DNA from: Paenibacillus sp. ACRRY
Lineage (GTDB): Bacteria; Bacillota; Bacilli; Paenibacillales; Paenibacillaceae
NCBI RefSeq assembly: GCF_022346995.1
Contig: NZ_JAKRNM010000001.1
Span: 1,054,001 to 1,118,000 of the forward strand
DNA length: 64,000 bases
Reading direction: 5' to 3'
The position numbers were made by a program, and so were the translations under genes. Position 1 is the first letter of the stretch. Each line of letters opens with the position of its first letter. Below are positions 63,185 through 64,000 of this stretch, one piece after another. The notes under the pieces are model-generated. The model worked only from the letters and a program-made list of their open reading frames with translations. It was not told the origin of the DNA and searched no databases.

Positions 63185-64000
63185 TTGAAATTACGACTGA
63201 ACTGGTACGTGAATTGATCCAGAGTCAATTTCCCCAGTGGAAGCACCTAACTATTGCACCCGTAGACAAAAGTGGACACGATAATCGGACCTATCGATTA
63301 GGAAATGAGATGACGGTTCGTTTACCGAGTCATGAACGATATGCCTCTGCTGTTCAGAAAGAATTGACATGGCTGCCTGTATTCAAGCCTTATCTCTCCT
63401 TACCAATTCCAGCACCGATCGCAAAAGGTGAGCCTACGGCAGAATATCCTCTTCCCTGGTCTGTTAACCAATGGATTGAAGGCAATACCGTCACAGTTGA
63501 GAATATAGCTGATCTGAACACATTTGCTGAGGATCTCGCTCGTTTTCTAATTGAACTGGAGGCGATCGATGCAAGTGAGGGCATTCCCGCAGGCATCCAA
63601 AATTTTCATCGCGGAGGAAACCTGGCTGTCTACGATCAGGACACCAGATCCGTCATTGACGTTTTGCCCAGTCACTTCAATCCAAAGCTGTTATTGGAAA
63701 TATGGGAGCTTGCGCTTGCCAAGAAGTATGAAGCACCGCCGCTCTGGCTGCACGGTGATGTTGCTGTAGGAAATCTGCTCGTACAAGACGGCCGATTGTG
63801 CGGAGTCATTGATTTCGGAACGATGGGCGTGGGTGACCCTTCCAGCGACCTGGTGATGGCATGGAACTTTTTTGATGATACCAGTCGTGATATTTTCCTC
63901 CGCCGAATGAACGCTGACCAAGATATGATTAACCGTGCCCGAGGTTGGGCATTATGGAAAGCACTTATCACCTATGCCTGGAATGAACCAGATTCGGAGT
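63181..64000 (+). CDS. Aminoglycoside phosphotransferase family protein (3' end cut by window)
   Basis: The frame is open from the ATG at 63181 to the window end (273 codons visible). The product has the kinase-like fold of APH/choline kinase proteins: a nucleotide-loop region SGHDNRTYRLGNEMTVRLP with the Arg/Lys strand, the catalytic loop LHGDVAVGNLLV (about residue 192) and the metal-binding VIDFGTMGVGDPSSDL (about 210). It overlaps the AraC stop by 4 nt, so it is translated with it. Homologues are often annotated as aminoglycoside phosphotransferases, but the substrate cannot be assigned here. Its full length is normally about 290-300 residues, so only a short end is missing. Confidence 0.88.
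   Translation, partial: MIEITTELVRELIQSQFPQWKHLTIAPVDKSGHDNRTYRLGNEMTVRLPSHERYASAVQKELTWLPVFKPYLSLPIPAPIAKGEPTAEYPLPWSVNQWIEGNTVTVENIADLNTFAEDLARFLIELEAIDASEGIPAGIQNFHRGGNLAVYDQDTRSVIDVLPSHFNPKLLLEIWELALAKKYEAPPLWLHGDVAVGNLLVQDGRLCGVIDFGTMGVGDPSSDLVMAWNFFDDTSRDIFLRRMNADQDMINRARGWALWKALITYAWNEPDSE

Overview
The window looks like chromosome of an endospore-forming, sugar-scavenging Bacillota bacterium, most probably Paenibacillus. The evidence is a gerA-family germination operon, a Tlp-type small acid-soluble spore protein, SLH-anchored surface proteins, several YesM/YesN-type two-component systems next to sugar ABC transporters, strong AGGAGG-type ribosome binding sites and frequent hairpin-plus-T-run terminators. 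There are no rRNA or tRNA genes, no insertion sequence and no CRISPR array.

Layout. 1-10480: carbohydrate module 1 (lipoprotein binding protein, two permeases, the second cut by the window edge, a divergent histidine kinase/AraC-type response regulator pair, and a 1483-residue GH3 enzyme with SLH repeats). 10504-13757: an oxidoreductase, a GNAT-MerR operon behind a MerR-type promoter, and a tlp operon. 13845-18967: AraC regulator and divergent GH105 hydrolase, EamA exporter and divergent LysR regulator, YitT protein. 19143-24117: ArsR-SRPBCC-YdeI operon with tandem operators, a DUF6622-like membrane protein, a NarL-type two-component system, and a Gly/Pro-rich protein. 24137-31764: a gerA-family operon in order A-C-D-B, an aldo/keto reductase, and a TetR/MFS efflux pair. 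32036-40558: a guanidine-use locus (two DUF1989 proteins, a urea/guanidine carboxylase, allophanate hydrolase, a divergent permease) controlled by a guanidine-I (ykkC) riboswitch and two GlnR/TnrA boxes. 40700-44383: GNAT, YczE-like protein, AraC regulator and GH27 enzyme. 44532-52785: carbohydrate module 2 (two permeases, binding protein, YesM/YesN pair, GH88 hydrolase). 52860-64000: two tiny overlapping genes, GNAT, UvrA-like ABC ATPase, a 1357-residue lamin-tail/DUF2252/SLH surface protein, CsaA, EamA exporter, AraC regulator and a phosphotransferase cut by the window end.

How the genes fit together. In both carbohydrate modules the promoter of the binding-protein gene and the promoter of the glycosidase gene share a long conserved block at exactly the same distance from the -10 element. 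Each block is different and specific to its module. This predicts that each AraC-type response regulator activates uptake and hydrolysis together. The GH3 promoter also carries a CcpA cre match. The guanidine locus joins ligand sensing (riboswitch antitermination) to nitrogen status (GlnR/TnrA boxes). All functions are inferred from sequence motifs read by eye. No database search was run.
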